Positions 41,156-47,526 of a stretch of DNA of 47,526 nt are shown here, in pieces. Below the pieces are notes generated by a model. The model saw only the letters and a list, made by a program, of their open reading frames with translations, searched no databases and was not told the origin of the DNA. Source of the stretch: a bacterium (lineage in GTDB: Bacteria; Hydrothermota; UBA3073; JACQXS01; JAGMCI01); contig JASEGA010000016.1 in NCBI GenBank assembly GCA_030018315.1, positions 1-47,526 of the forward strand, in the 5' to 3' direction. A program made the translations under genes and the position numbers. Every line of letters begins with the position of its first letter. Position 1 is the stretch's first letter.

Positions 41156-41942
41156 GCTTCTTTACCTCCTCAATAATTTTATTAACAAACTCAGGTATCT
41201 TAACCTGACCGTCTGTGATTTTGTTGAACACCTCGAACATGGTCGGCTCCAACATACCTATGCCCAGTTTACCACTCCTGTCCTTAGCCAGGTACTTACC
41301 CTTCGGCTGGGTTAACAGCTTACGAACTCCTTCCTTGCCCTTATCATTTGACACAAACATATAACCTACCACGTCAACGTAGCCCATTACATCTGATGCA
41401 AGTTTGGGTGTCAAGCTTGGTCCAATCTTCACACTGCCGTCAGTCTCATCCTTACTCTCTCCTGCTAGACAGGTGAACACCACATTCATAGGCAGGTCTC
41501 TGAAGGCTCTTACCAGTCTTCTCAATTGTTGGGTGTTTTTGCCATAGTCTTGGAGAATTGGTGTGTCCCTGTCGTACTTGTCATCACGTTTTGGGTCAGC
41601 CAAAATTTCATCCATGGACATACGTTGGATTTCACTTAGGCTGTCCAGAATGACCGTCTGCCTGTCATGCTCTCCACTCTTGAGATACCAGAATATCTCT
41701 TGAAGCTCTTTAATGCTGTCAGGCTTGAAAGTTTTAATATCCAGCTTCTTGTAATACTCCTTGAACTTGTTCAGGCACAATGTGCCACCTTCACAGTTAA
41801 TAATCAGTGGCTTGGGTGATAATGCTGCTGCAGTGGTCTTACCCACACCTGGGTCAGAGTACAAGAGAACCTTGGCAGTTATCGGCATCTGTTCAATGTC
41901 GGCTATCCTGCCTTGCAACTTCTCAAGAACTTTCTTATCCAC
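41145..41942 (-). CDS. RecA-like ATPase, Sak4-type recombinase
   Basis: A 265-residue P-loop protein. Walker A is LLYSDPGVGKTTAA, Walker B TVILDSLSEIQR, followed by RRLVRAFRDLPMNVVFTC. Similar AAA_24/Sak4 proteins are single-strand annealing recombinases of phages and lie next to DUF669/SSB genes, as here. It is likely to load on single strands during recombination-dependent replication. Confidence 0.8.
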   Translation of the reverse strand: MDKKVLEKLQGRIADIEQMPITAKVLLYSDPGVGKTTAAALSPKPLIINCEGGTLCLNKFKEYYKKLDIKTFKPDSIKELQEIFWYLKSGEHDRQTVILDSLSEIQRMSMDEILADPKRDDKYDRDTPILQDYGKNTQQLRRLVRAFRDLPMNVVFTCLAGESKDETDGSVKIGPSLTPKLASDVMGYVDVVGYMFVSNDKGKEGVRKLLTQPKGKYLAKDRSGKLGIGMLEPTMFEVFNKITDGQVKIPEFVNKIIEEVKKHEG

Positions 41943-41956
41943 AATATCCCTCCTTG

Positions 41957-42274
41957 TTATTTGAATTCTTTGTAGCTTATTTCCCTGGGTACATACTCCT
42001 TGCGAATTACATCATACAGTAGAAGTTTCACCTCCCTATGTTTGGCAAGAGCAACCGTTACAGCAAGCACATTGAGAACTGTGTTGCCACTGAGCAATAT
42101 CCAGTCATCCTTCTGGTGATTAACCATCTTGCCCTTGAACTCATGAATAAGCCTCTCAACGTTGAATATATTCACTTTGCCTGCTGTCAATGGTATCATC
42201 TCTTCCCCAAATTCTTTGGCAGCATCAAAGTTGTGCCCTGATGAATTTACAATCCAAACTTTTGTCGGCTGCAC
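41957..42274 (-). CDS. Conserved small phage protein
   Basis: A 105-residue protein (M)QPTKVWIVNSSGHNFDAAKEFG...LTAGKVNIFNVERLI...ILLSGNTVLNVLAVTVALAKH...LLLYD. The pattern SGHxxxxAxxFG and LLSGxxxxN is found in small proteins of many phages; its function is not known. I chose GTG 42274 because GGGAGG lies 8 bases upstream; another GTG at 42283 is too close. It has its own promoter. Confidence 0.7.
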   Translation of the reverse strand: MQPTKVWIVNSSGHNFDAAKEFGEEMIPLTAGKVNIFNVERLIHEFKGKMVNHQKDDWILLSGNTVLNVLAVTVALAKHREVKLLLYDVIRKEYVPREISYKEFK

Positions 42275-42298
42275 CGTGCCCACCTCCCTTCATATATT

Positions 42299-42327
42299 AG
42301 TATATTGTCTTGGGCACGGTTTTAACC
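42299..42327 (-). promoter_or_regulatory. Promoter of the 105-residue gene and recombinase operon
   Basis: On the minus strand GGTTAA (42322-42327), 17 bases, TATACT (42299-42304), then AATATATGAAGGGAGG. It overlaps the stop of the nuclease gene. Confidence 0.65.
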
Positions 42328-43293
42328 CTCGTTTTTGGTGAAATTCGCATCAATATAGAAGTCGTCTTTTACTCCCTTATACTCCATTATGCAAAGTTCA
42401 CGGTACGGACAATCCCAACTGCAGTCCTTGGTGGCATTCCTGAACACTCTACACCCACGCATATCCCTGGAAATTTCATATAACTCCGCACCCACTTCAG
42501 CTATCTCTTCGGGTGTCCTGTGAACGTAGTGTCTCTTGAAGAACGGTTTTTCATTGTCTCTAACATGGGTCAAGAAGTCAGCATAATCTTTAGGATTGAG
42601 CTTATTGTCCTTGATAGCCTGAAGGTAGGTCTCCACGTCTGTGTCAATATTCTTAGCTTTGGACAACCCACCCTTTTTCAACAACTGGGGAACAGTCGGT
42701 AGTTTGGTACGCACCAGGTTGAATATGATACCTGCCACCGCACTATGATTATTCAACATCTCAGCTAACGCCCACAGGTAGTAGTTTGCTTGTTCGTCAA
42801 GAACTAAATTCTCTTCATACTTATCCAAGTCAATGCTGGTGAACTTGTGGTCAACCAACCAAATTTCATTGGTGCCATCCTCAACAACCAAGTCAAGCAC
42901 GCCTTGTAATGCTGACTGAGACTTGTTACCCTTGGGTGTTGGTATATTCGTAGTGAAGTGTTCCTCTACCGCATAAATTTTCCAAGGCTCTTCCTTACCG
43001 TAGTGCTTAATATAACACCCAACCAGTTGTTCAGCTTGCTGCCGAACCTCTTCAAACTCCAACATTTCCTCCTGGAACATGTTCTCAGTCTGCTCCAGCC
43101 AATACTTGTTGCTAACTTCTGACAGGTCTTCTCCTCTGTAATGTGCCTCCAGCAGTGCATGACCGTAGTTGCCCAACTCAATCTTTTTGACACGCTCTTT
43201 GGGCACAAGCCCTCTCACATAACGGTAAAACCACTTCTGCCTGCACCGTTTCCAGGTTTTAATCTGAGTGTAGCTTAATACTTTCCTTGTCAT
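42322..43293 (-). CDS. RecB/Cas4-like PD-(D/E)XK nuclease with Fe-S cluster motif
   Basis: A 323-residue protein. N-terminal YTQIKTWKRCRQKWFYRYV has the first cluster Cys. The nuclease core has QGVLDLVVEDGTNEIWLVDHKF (motifs II and III, D...D-x-K). The C-terminus has CSWDCPYRELC, the three remaining Cys of the 4Fe-4S site. A single-strand or end-processing nuclease paired with the Sak4/DUF669 genes would prepare ends for annealing. Confidence 0.85.
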   Translation of the reverse strand: MTRKVLSYTQIKTWKRCRQKWFYRYVRGLVPKERVKKIELGNYGHALLEAHYRGEDLSEVSNKYWLEQTENMFQEEMLEFEEVRQQAEQLVGCYIKHYGKEEPWKIYAVEEHFTTNIPTPKGNKSQSALQGVLDLVVEDGTNEIWLVDHKFTSIDLDKYEENLVLDEQANYYLWALAEMLNNHSAVAGIIFNLVRTKLPTVPQLLKKGGLSKAKNIDTDVETYLQAIKDNKLNPKDYADFLTHVRDNEKPFFKRHYVHRTPEEIAEVGAELYEISRDMRGCRVFRNATKDCSWDCPYRELCIMEYKGVKDDFYIDANFTKNEG

Positions 43294-43342
43294 TTAACTA
43301 ACCTCCATTCTCTCAATTTTCTCCTACCTGCACACTCGTTCC

Positions 43343-43531
43343 CTATTCATCTTCGTCATCCTCCTCAAAATCTGGCTTGGGTAGTGCCTCCAGTTCTTGG
43401 AGAAGGTCTTCAACTTTGGCAGACAACCTCTCAAAGGTGGAACGGTCTATCTCCCCTCTGCCGTAAGCCCTGCCTACCCTGTTCTTGAAAAAACCAAGCT
43501 CCTGCAGCCCACCAGTTTTCAAGCTCTTCAT
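43343..43531 (-). CDS. 62-residue acidic protein
   Basis: MKSLKTGGLQELGFFKNRVGRAYGRGEIDRSTFERL and an acidic tail (DFEEDDEDE). The ATG overlaps the stop of the upstream DUF4326-like frame, and the RBS is GAGGAGGG. The N-terminal half resembles small basic-helical phage proteins; the acidic tail might mimic DNA or bind the nuclease next door. No family recognised. Confidence 0.7.
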   Translation of the reverse strand: MKSLKTGGLQELGFFKNRVGRAYGRGEIDRSTFERLSAKVEDLLQELEALPKPDFEEDDEDE

Positions 43532-43652
43532 AATAATCCCTCCTCTCTGGCTAACTTTATCAACATATCACCGTGGCAAGCAAGTGGTTTGCAGTAGCAC
43601 CCTAACCGCTTACCAACTAGGCTGGGTAAGCTCAATATAGTACTTCCAACAT
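43528..43652 (-). pseudogene. DUF4326 C-terminal fragment with one missing base
   Basis: The frame LSLPSLVGKRLGCYCKPLACHGDML followed by IKLAREEGLL has the Cys-rich signature of DUF4326 (LGCWCKPxxCHGDVL). It is open only from 43636 on. The only well-placed start is ATG 43652, behind GGAGGGGCGGAT and a promoter. It reads MLEVLY and stops at TGA, but a third T in the TT at 43634-43635 would join it to the DUF4326 sequence. This gives a 41-residue protein that lacks the usual N-terminal half of the family. Confidence 0.6.
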
Positions 43653-43670
43653 ATCCGCCCCTCCTAATTA

Positions 43671-43698
43671 AGTATATCGCAGTTAACTGTCATTAACC
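43671..43698 (-). promoter_or_regulatory. Promoter of the DUF4326-fragment and nuclease operon
   Basis: On the minus strand GGTTAA (43693-43698), 16 bases, TATACT (43671-43676), then TAATTAGGAGGGG. A GTTAAC palindrome lies in the spacer. Confidence 0.65.
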
Positions 43699-43718
43699 CT
43701 ATTCTAGTGTTTTTTCAT

Positions 43719-43747
43719 AAAAAATTACCTTCCCTATTCAGAGAAGG
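43719..43747 (-). terminator. Terminator overlapping the end of the 51-residue gene
   Basis: On the minus strand CCTTCTCT-GAAT-AGGGAAGG (43728-43747, one G-T pair) is followed by TAATTTTTT. The TAG of the upstream gene is within the loop and stem. Confidence 0.75.
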
Positions 43748-43889
43748 CATCAATAACTTCCTGTGCTTCTTCTCGGTCTTTGACAGGTATGAGCATGCCT
43801 TTGCCTACTACATACCAACCGTCTTTTCTCTTCTCAACTCTGAGCTCGCCACTGGTGTCAAACTCCTCACCGTCAGTGAACTTAATCAA
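43734..43889 (-). CDS. 51-residue protein of unknown function
   Basis: Starts at TTG 43889 (GGTGAT 6 bases upstream), overlapping the lipoprotein stop. The product MIKFTDGEEFDTSGELRVEKRKDGWYVVGKGMLIPVKDREEAQEVIDAFSE is a small beta-hairpin followed by a helix. It ends in a terminator. Not recognised. Confidence 0.65.
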   Translation of the reverse strand: MIKFTDGEEFDTSGELRVEKRKDGWYVVGKGMLIPVKDREEAQEVIDAFSE

Positions 43890-44385
43890 GATTAATCACC
43901 AGCTTTGCCTCCTGGTTGGCTATTGCCCAGGCTGGGATACGGTCTTCATGCACTCCAGAAGCACGCCCTATTGTGCCACCCAGGTTGTTCCACACCGTAT
44001 TATGGTCGTGGTCTGCTCTGGAGAAGTCACCTTCCTTCCACCTGATGACAATATCCAACAACTGCTCTCTGCCAAAGTCTGTCTCAAACTTGGTGCTTTC
44101 AGCAATCTCCACTATCAAGTAATTTACACGCTCTTCAGTCAATGGCTGGTATCCCCACTTTTCCCTTGCCTCAATTACGTGGTGGCTCATCTGGTGAATA
44201 GCTTGCCATATGGTAGGCTTATCCCTGAAATCTTTCAGGTCTGCCTCCCCAGTCTCCAACCAGTGATTGAATGCTTCATTGCTCATCTCATAACCATCAT
44301 TCAACACCGCATCAATACCCTTGCTCTTGCTACACCCTGTTATCAGCAGGAGTGCCAATGCTACTATCACAACTTTTCTCATCAT
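43882..44385 (-). CDS. Lipoprotein with DUF6241-like domain
   Basis: A 167-residue protein with a lipoprotein signal peptide (KVVIVALALLLITGC, Cys as the lipidated residue). The mature part reads YEMSNEAFNHWLETGEADLKDF, AIHQMSHHVIEAREKWGYQPLTEERVNYL, the pattern of DUF6241 secreted proteins. A phage-encoded surface lipoprotein often blocks superinfection; this is inferred. ATG 44385 or 44382 (AAGGAGG). It overlaps the helicase gene by 56 bases. Confidence 0.75.
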   Translation of the reverse strand: MMRKVVIVALALLLITGCSKSKGIDAVLNDGYEMSNEAFNHWLETGEADLKDFRDKPTIWQAIHQMSHHVIEAREKWGYQPLTEERVNYLIVEIAESTKFETDFGREQLLDIVIRWKEGDFSRADHDHNTVWNNLGGTIGRASGVHEDRIPAWAIANQEAKLVINLD

Positions 44386-46039
44386 TTTTACCTCCTTGTA
44401 ATTTAGCTATTTCCATGCCGAATATTTGTTTCAGGTCTTCGGCTGTAACCTGTCCATTGATAATGTTGTCAAAACCTTCCTTTTTCTTCTCAAGCAACCA
44501 CTCAATGTATTCCTCAACAGTGCCTTTAGCAACCAGGTTTATTATGGTTACACTATTCTTCTGTCCTATCCTGTGCAAACGGTCTTCAGCTTGAGTATTA
44601 ATGGCAGGTGTCCAGTGCCTATCCAAGAACACCGCTATGTCTGCTGCTGTCCAGGTAAGCCCATGTGCTGCAGCTTCAATGGTAGCTAACATAACCCTTG
44701 TCTCAATATCCTCCTGGAAGCTCTTGGTTGCTTGGTGTCGGTCATCTTGCTTAACCTTGCCTGTAACTGCTACCCACTTGATACCTGCTTCGTCCAGTTT
44801 CTTACTGAATAACTCTACAGCCTTCCTGAACTGGCTAAATACCACAATCTTATGGTTATCTTTGTTGTCCTGGATAAGCTCCAACAATACCTCAAACTTT
44901 GCACTCTCTGCCACCTGGTCACTCAAAAGCTGAGTGGATATGGCTATCTGCCGTAATCGTGTAATCTGGGCAATCACCACAGGTGCTGCAATAGTCTCTC
45001 CACTAGTCAGTGTTGCTATAGCATCCTCCTCCATGGTCTTGTAGGCTTCGGCTTGCTTACCTTTCAACTCAACCAGGTGTCTCTGGTGTATTTTATCAGG
45101 TAGTTCAGTCAGCACTTCCTGCTTGGTACGTCTCAACATTATTGGTGCAAGCAACCGCTTCAACTCTTCCTGTTGTTCAGATGTACCTATGCCTATATCT
45201 TTCCCCCAACCGTTGTCAACCATACTACAATATCGCTCTACAAATCTCCAATAGCTCCTGAACTTGTCAGGGTATAACCTGTTCAGCAAACTCCACAGTT
45301 CGTCAGGTCTGTTGAGCATTGGTGTGCCTGACAACAGGTAGACACGGTTTGCCTTGAGCTTCTTTGCTGCCTTGGTCTGTTGTGCCTTCCTGTTCTTAAT
45401 CTTGTGAGCCTCATCCAGTATCAGCACATCCCACTCAATGTTTTGAAGCTCCTCGTGTAACCGCAACGCCTCATAGTTGATTATCAAGTATTTACCCTGG
45501 AATTCACTGATAGCCTTCTCACGCTTTTTCTTGGCTCCGTCCACCACAACCGCCTTGCTGTCAGTCCATTTATCAATCTCATCAAACCAGTTCCATTTCA
45601 AGGTGTTAGGACAAACCACCAACACCCTTTCTGCTCCTTGGTCTTCACAGGCAGTTATCGCCTGAAGGGTTTTACCTGTACCCATGTCGTCAGCCAGTAT
45701 ACACTTGCTGGTGTTGTTCAGAAAATGTGCTCCTACCCTCTGGTAATTGCGTAGCTTGTCGGCAAACGGTACGCCCAACTCAACGTCTTCAACCTGTTTC
45801 AGCTCAAGCAGTTGCATCCTCTTACGCTCAATACGCTTGATGTGGTCTCTTACTGCCTGGGCAATCTTAAGGTTGGGGAAAATTGATTTTAGTTGGTCTA
45901 CAGTCTCTTTCTCAACTGGGTATTCCCAAACCTTCATCTCACCATTCCACTTCCAACCTGGAACAGACTTGGCAAGCTCCTTCTCATCGAAGGAGCATTT
46001 CAGTGCCAGCTTTTTATCAAACAGAAGCAATACAGCCAT
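44330..46039 (-). CDS. SNF2-family DEAD-like helicase
   Basis: A 569-residue protein with the SNF2 order: CILADDMGTGKTLQAI (motif I), ILDEAHKIKN (II), LLSGTPMLNRPDELW (III), and C-terminal VVFSQFRKAVELFSKKL (IV), ATIEAAAHGLTWTAA (V) and DRLHRIGQKNSV (VI). The N-terminus has a small HARP-like region with WKWNGEMKVWEYP. I use ATG 46039 (GGGAGG, 9 bases upstream). It likely remodels protein-DNA or forks. Confidence 0.9.
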   Translation of the reverse strand: MAVLLLFDKKLALKCSFDEKELAKSVPGWKWNGEMKVWEYPVEKETVDQLKSIFPNLKIAQAVRDHIKRIERKRMQLLELKQVEDVELGVPFADKLRNYQRVGAHFLNNTSKCILADDMGTGKTLQAITACEDQGAERVLVVCPNTLKWNWFDEIDKWTDSKAVVVDGAKKKREKAISEFQGKYLIINYEALRLHEELQNIEWDVLILDEAHKIKNRKAQQTKAAKKLKANRVYLLSGTPMLNRPDELWSLLNRLYPDKFRSYWRFVERYCSMVDNGWGKDIGIGTSEQQEELKRLLAPIMLRRTKQEVLTELPDKIHQRHLVELKGKQAEAYKTMEEDAIATLTSGETIAAPVVIAQITRLRQIAISTQLLSDQVAESAKFEVLLELIQDNKDNHKIVVFSQFRKAVELFSKKLDEAGIKWVAVTGKVKQDDRHQATKSFQEDIETRVMLATIEAAAHGLTWTAADIAVFLDRHWTPAINTQAEDRLHRIGQKNSVTIINLVAKGTVEEYIEWLLEKKKEGFDNIINGQVTAEDLKQIFGMEIAKLQGGKNDEKSCDSSIGTPADNRV

Positions 46040-46511
46040 TCTCAACAACCTCCCTGATTTTAGACTTCGCCCTCAAGAATATTCTACTCACTTGAGACTG
46101 ACTTAACCCTATTTCTGTGGAAATTTCTTTTTGGTTGAAGCCCTCCGCAGTCATCATAACCACCTTATATTCTTGCTCTGATAAAACTTCTTGAACCTCC
46201 CCCCAGTTAAGCTTGTGGTGTGCCAGTTCCTCTGGGTTGTGCACGTTCTTGATTGTCTCTGGCTCCACGTCGTAAACCCTCAAATACTCCTTGTCAAACC
46301 TCCTGAACTCTTTCTGGATTTCATTCTTCATCACTTTGTAAACGTAGGTGGAGAACGGCATCCCTTCCTTATACTTTTTCTCAGTCAAAGTCTTGTGCAG
46401 CCCCATCAAAGCCAACTGTATCAGGTCATCCCTATCTATCATCACGTTTTTATCACAGGTAAACTTACTTGCCAGGTGATATGCCATGTTAACATAATCT
46501 TCAAACTTCAT
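46017..46511 (-). CDS. Sigma-70-like RNA polymerase sigma factor
   Basis: A 164-residue protein with region 2 (DRDDLIQLALMGLHKTLTEK and MPFSTYVYKVMKNEIQKEFRR) and region 4 (LSEQEYKVVMMTAEGFNQKEISTEIGLSQSQVSRIFLRA). It lacks region 1 and most of region 3, as in sporulation or ECF-type sigma factors. It may recognise the GGGTTRA/TATACT promoters seen at 25.8-43.7 kb, or late promoters; both are inference. Confidence 0.85.
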   Translation of the reverse strand: MKFEDYVNMAYHLASKFTCDKNVMIDRDDLIQLALMGLHKTLTEKKYKEGMPFSTYVYKVMKNEIQKEFRRFDKEYLRVYDVEPETIKNVHNPEELAHHKLNWGEVQEVLSEQEYKVVMMTAEGFNQKEISTEIGLSQSQVSRIFLRAKSKIREVVENGCIASV

Positions 46512-46550
46512 TACTCTTCCTCCTCTTTTATATCGATTTTCAGAAGAGTG

Positions 46551-47000
46551 TTACCCCTTGACCGCTATTGATAACCTAACAGAACCCAAATCTGTGACCG
46601 TGTTTTCTAAGGCTTCAATTGGGAGTGCCCAGTTTCGATAACCTTCCTCAATTACCTTGTAATAACCTGTTCTTGGTAGGCTCGGTCGGTAACACTTGTG
46701 CATCATGTAGGTTATCGCTTTTACTTCTCCCATCCCCCTGGTTTCCACCTGGAGAAGCTCTCTGTAATATAGTATCGGATAACCCTCATATCTGTCCAAT
46801 GCAGCCAGGTCTCTCTTGCTGATTTTGTAAACCGCTCCGAACACTCTATCACGCTTGCTGGCTTTCTCTACTGTGGCTACCCCACGTCGGTATATCATTT
46901 GGTAGCCTTCTAATATCGCCTGGGTCAGTGGCTCTGCATCCTTACACCGCTCCAACATCTGTTCCAAGTGCAGGTTGCTGCCATAAGCAAAGTATAACAT
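46551..47000 (-). CDS. Gamma-glutamylcyclotransferase-like (AIG2/GGCT) protein
   Basis: A 149-residue protein. MLYFAYGSNLHLEQMLERC is the substrate-loop motif (YGSNL) of the GGCT fold, and ALDRYEGYPILYYRE contains the catalytic Glu. It closes or cleaves gamma-glutamyl amides. In Iyer-type amidoligase neighbourhoods GGCT-like proteins are common partners; the amidoligase here lies 2.7 kb upstream across the junction. RBS GGGAGGTGG. Confidence 0.85.
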   Translation of the reverse strand: MLYFAYGSNLHLEQMLERCKDAEPLTQAILEGYQMIYRRGVATVEKASKRDRVFGAVYKISKRDLAALDRYEGYPILYYRELLQVETRGMGEVKAITYMMHKCYRPSLPRTGYYKVIEEGYRNWALPIEALENTVTDLGSVRLSIAVKG

Positions 47001-47002
47001 GT

Positions 47003-47131
47003 TTAATCCACCTCCCTGAATGGAAAACCTCCACCACTCTTGCTTTGGACGAAAAACTCCTGATTGCTATCGTGCCATTTAAGTTTGAACAATTCGTTGC
47101 TTTTCTCAACTATTGCCCACACCACTCTCAT
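47003..47131 (-). CDS. 42-residue protein of unknown function
   Basis: MRVVWAIVEKSNELFKLKWHDSNQEFFVQSKSGGGFPFREVD. The ATG at 47131 lies within the end of the previous small gene, with only GGATGG upstream. A longer frame to GTG 47191 is possible but overlaps a better gene. It ends directly before the GGCT gene. Confidence 0.5.
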   Translation of the reverse strand: MRVVWAIVEKSNELFKLKWHDSNQEFFVQSKSGGGFPFREVD

Positions 47132-47246
47132 ACCATCCATCCAACCGTCTATGAAAATCAATGTAGTCTTTGGGTATTGGCACCAACCCACATCGCCACA
47201 ATTCCATTTGCCTCTTTACGTCATCTGGCAATTCCAATTTCCTCAT
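47106..47246 (-). CDS. 46-residue protein of unknown function
   Basis: MRKLELPDDVKRQMELWRCG...PKDYIDFHRRLDGWYESGVGNS behind AGAAAGGAG. It is a small helical protein with well-placed RBS; it overlaps the next small gene by 26 bases. No family recognised. Confidence 0.65.
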   Translation of the reverse strand: MRKLELPDDVKRQMELWRCGLVPIPKDYIDFHRRLDGWYESGVGNS

Positions 47247-47306
47247 TATAATCTCTCCTTTCTGGTTGACCTGTCATCATCAGGCTGGGTAGGTCATTTC
47301 CCAGCT

Positions 47307-47333
47307 ACCACCTGCCTTCCACCAGCAGGTGGT
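47307..47333 (-). terminator. Hairpin after the junction HTH gene
   Basis: A perfect 9-bp stem (ACCACCTGC / GCAGGTGGT) with a 9-base loop, 9 bases after the stop codon. No T-run follows, so it may be an attenuator or a mRNA 3' protector. The rest of the gap 47247-47341 shows nothing else. Confidence 0.45.
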
Positions 47334-47341
47334 TTCGACAA

Positions 47342-47526
47342 TCACCTTGCAGCATTCCTGATGTTGTAAACAGTTGACTTGCTAACACCAAAGGCTTCAG
47401 CCACATCTGCCACGCTGTCTCCTGTTTGTAACCGCTCCAGGATAAGCTCATTACGCTGTTTCACAGTCATATCTCCTGGGTCAAGCTCGTCGGTCTCTGG
47501 CTCGTTACCTGCCAGTTGGTCTTTCC
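47342..47526 (-). CDS. HTH protein, 3' part of the junction-spanning gene
   Basis: Reads KDQLAGNEPETDELDPGDMTV and KQRNELILERLQTGDSVADVAEAFGVSKSTVYNIRNAAR to a TGA at 47342. The last 40 residues are a resolvase/homeodomain-like helix-turn-helix. With the 22 bases at the left end it makes a 68-residue protein (MTYGLRWRKDQL...). It probably binds DNA as a small regulator in the early operon. The frame and reading continue exactly across the ends. Confidence 0.85.
   Translation of the reverse strand, partial: KDQLAGNEPETDELDPGDMTVKQRNELILERLQTGDSVADVAEAFGVSKSTVYNIRNAAR

Noticed and set aside
3373-44332. Reassignment of TAG to an amino acid
   Set aside because: TAG ends many clearly complete genes directly before ribosome binding sites (amidase, tail endopeptidase, tape measure), and readthrough would give nonsense there. 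The ambers at 4474 and 40949 are local events.
47003-47191. 62-codon frame from GTG 47191
   Set aside because: Its N-terminal part overlaps a better gene with a strong RBS (47106-47246). Only the part from ATG 47131 looks coding.

Overview
This window looks like a complete tailed-phage genome (siphovirus-type) from a Gram-positive host. It is probably a Firmicutes phage: the ribosome binding sites are strong AAGGAGG, the portal, head-maturation and tail genes are of PBSX/SPP1 type, and the lysis cassette is XhlA/amidase/LLH-holin. Essentially every gene is on the minus strand. The two ends of the window join in frame: a start codon with a good ribosome binding site at position 22 reads off the left end, continues at 47526 and completes a 68-residue helix-turn-helix protein. 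The molecule is therefore circular or circularly permuted, about 47.5 kb. There are no tRNA or rRNA genes and no recognisable integrase.

Layout in the direction of transcription (right to left). The late block, 24113 to 3044, runs terminase small and large subunits, portal, minor head protein, protease/scaffold, HK97-type capsid, connectors, tail tube, tail assembly chaperones (frameshifted pair), tape measure, Dit, tail endopeptidase, a GH18-like tail protein, XhlA-like protein, amidase and holin. A clear terminator follows at 2839-2870. The early block continues from 2509 through position 1 and round to about 47 kb: an mIHF-like DNA-binding protein, an amidoligase, small unknowns, the junction HTH gene and a gamma-glutamylcyclotransferase-like gene. 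From 46.5 kb down to 37 kb lie a sigma factor, an SNF2 helicase, a lipoprotein, a PD-(D/E)XK Fe-S nuclease, a Sak4-like ATPase, a DUF669-like gene, a deaminase and a very large primase/AAA+ helicase fusion. From 37 kb to 31.5 kb lies a nucleotide and small-molecule island: 3D-domain protein, FAD oxidoreductase, NTP-pyrophosphatase/HAD nucleotidase fusion, two SDRs, an Nmad1-like protein and ThyX. Then come DNA polymerase III alpha, a cluster of small HTH proteins, a RuvC-like resolvase, an RHH regulator, an HD hydrolase and a class II ribonucleotide reductase.

The most unusual structure is a pair of homologous, inverted, roughly 230-bp non-coding regions at about 2.63-2.84 kb and 26.80-27.06 kb. 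They sit almost exactly opposite each other on the circle and each carries 10-bp-phased AACCTG/CAGGTT arrays. They are good candidates for paired origins or centromere-like sites. A shared promoter type (GGGTTRA, 16-17 bp, TATACT/TATAAT) precedes at least seven genes in the 25-44 kb half, each with a very short leader. GATC is almost absent (three by hand count) and I found no GGCC, which points to strong restriction pressure.

Several small genes are interrupted: in-frame amber codons in the XhlA-like and DUF669-like genes, and single-base frameshifts in the RuvC-like, 3D-domain, HD, DUF4326-like and two unknown genes. All large genes are intact. TAG is used normally as a terminator elsewhere in the genome, so this is not code reassignment. 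The candidates are real decay, leaky or programmed decoding, or assembly error.
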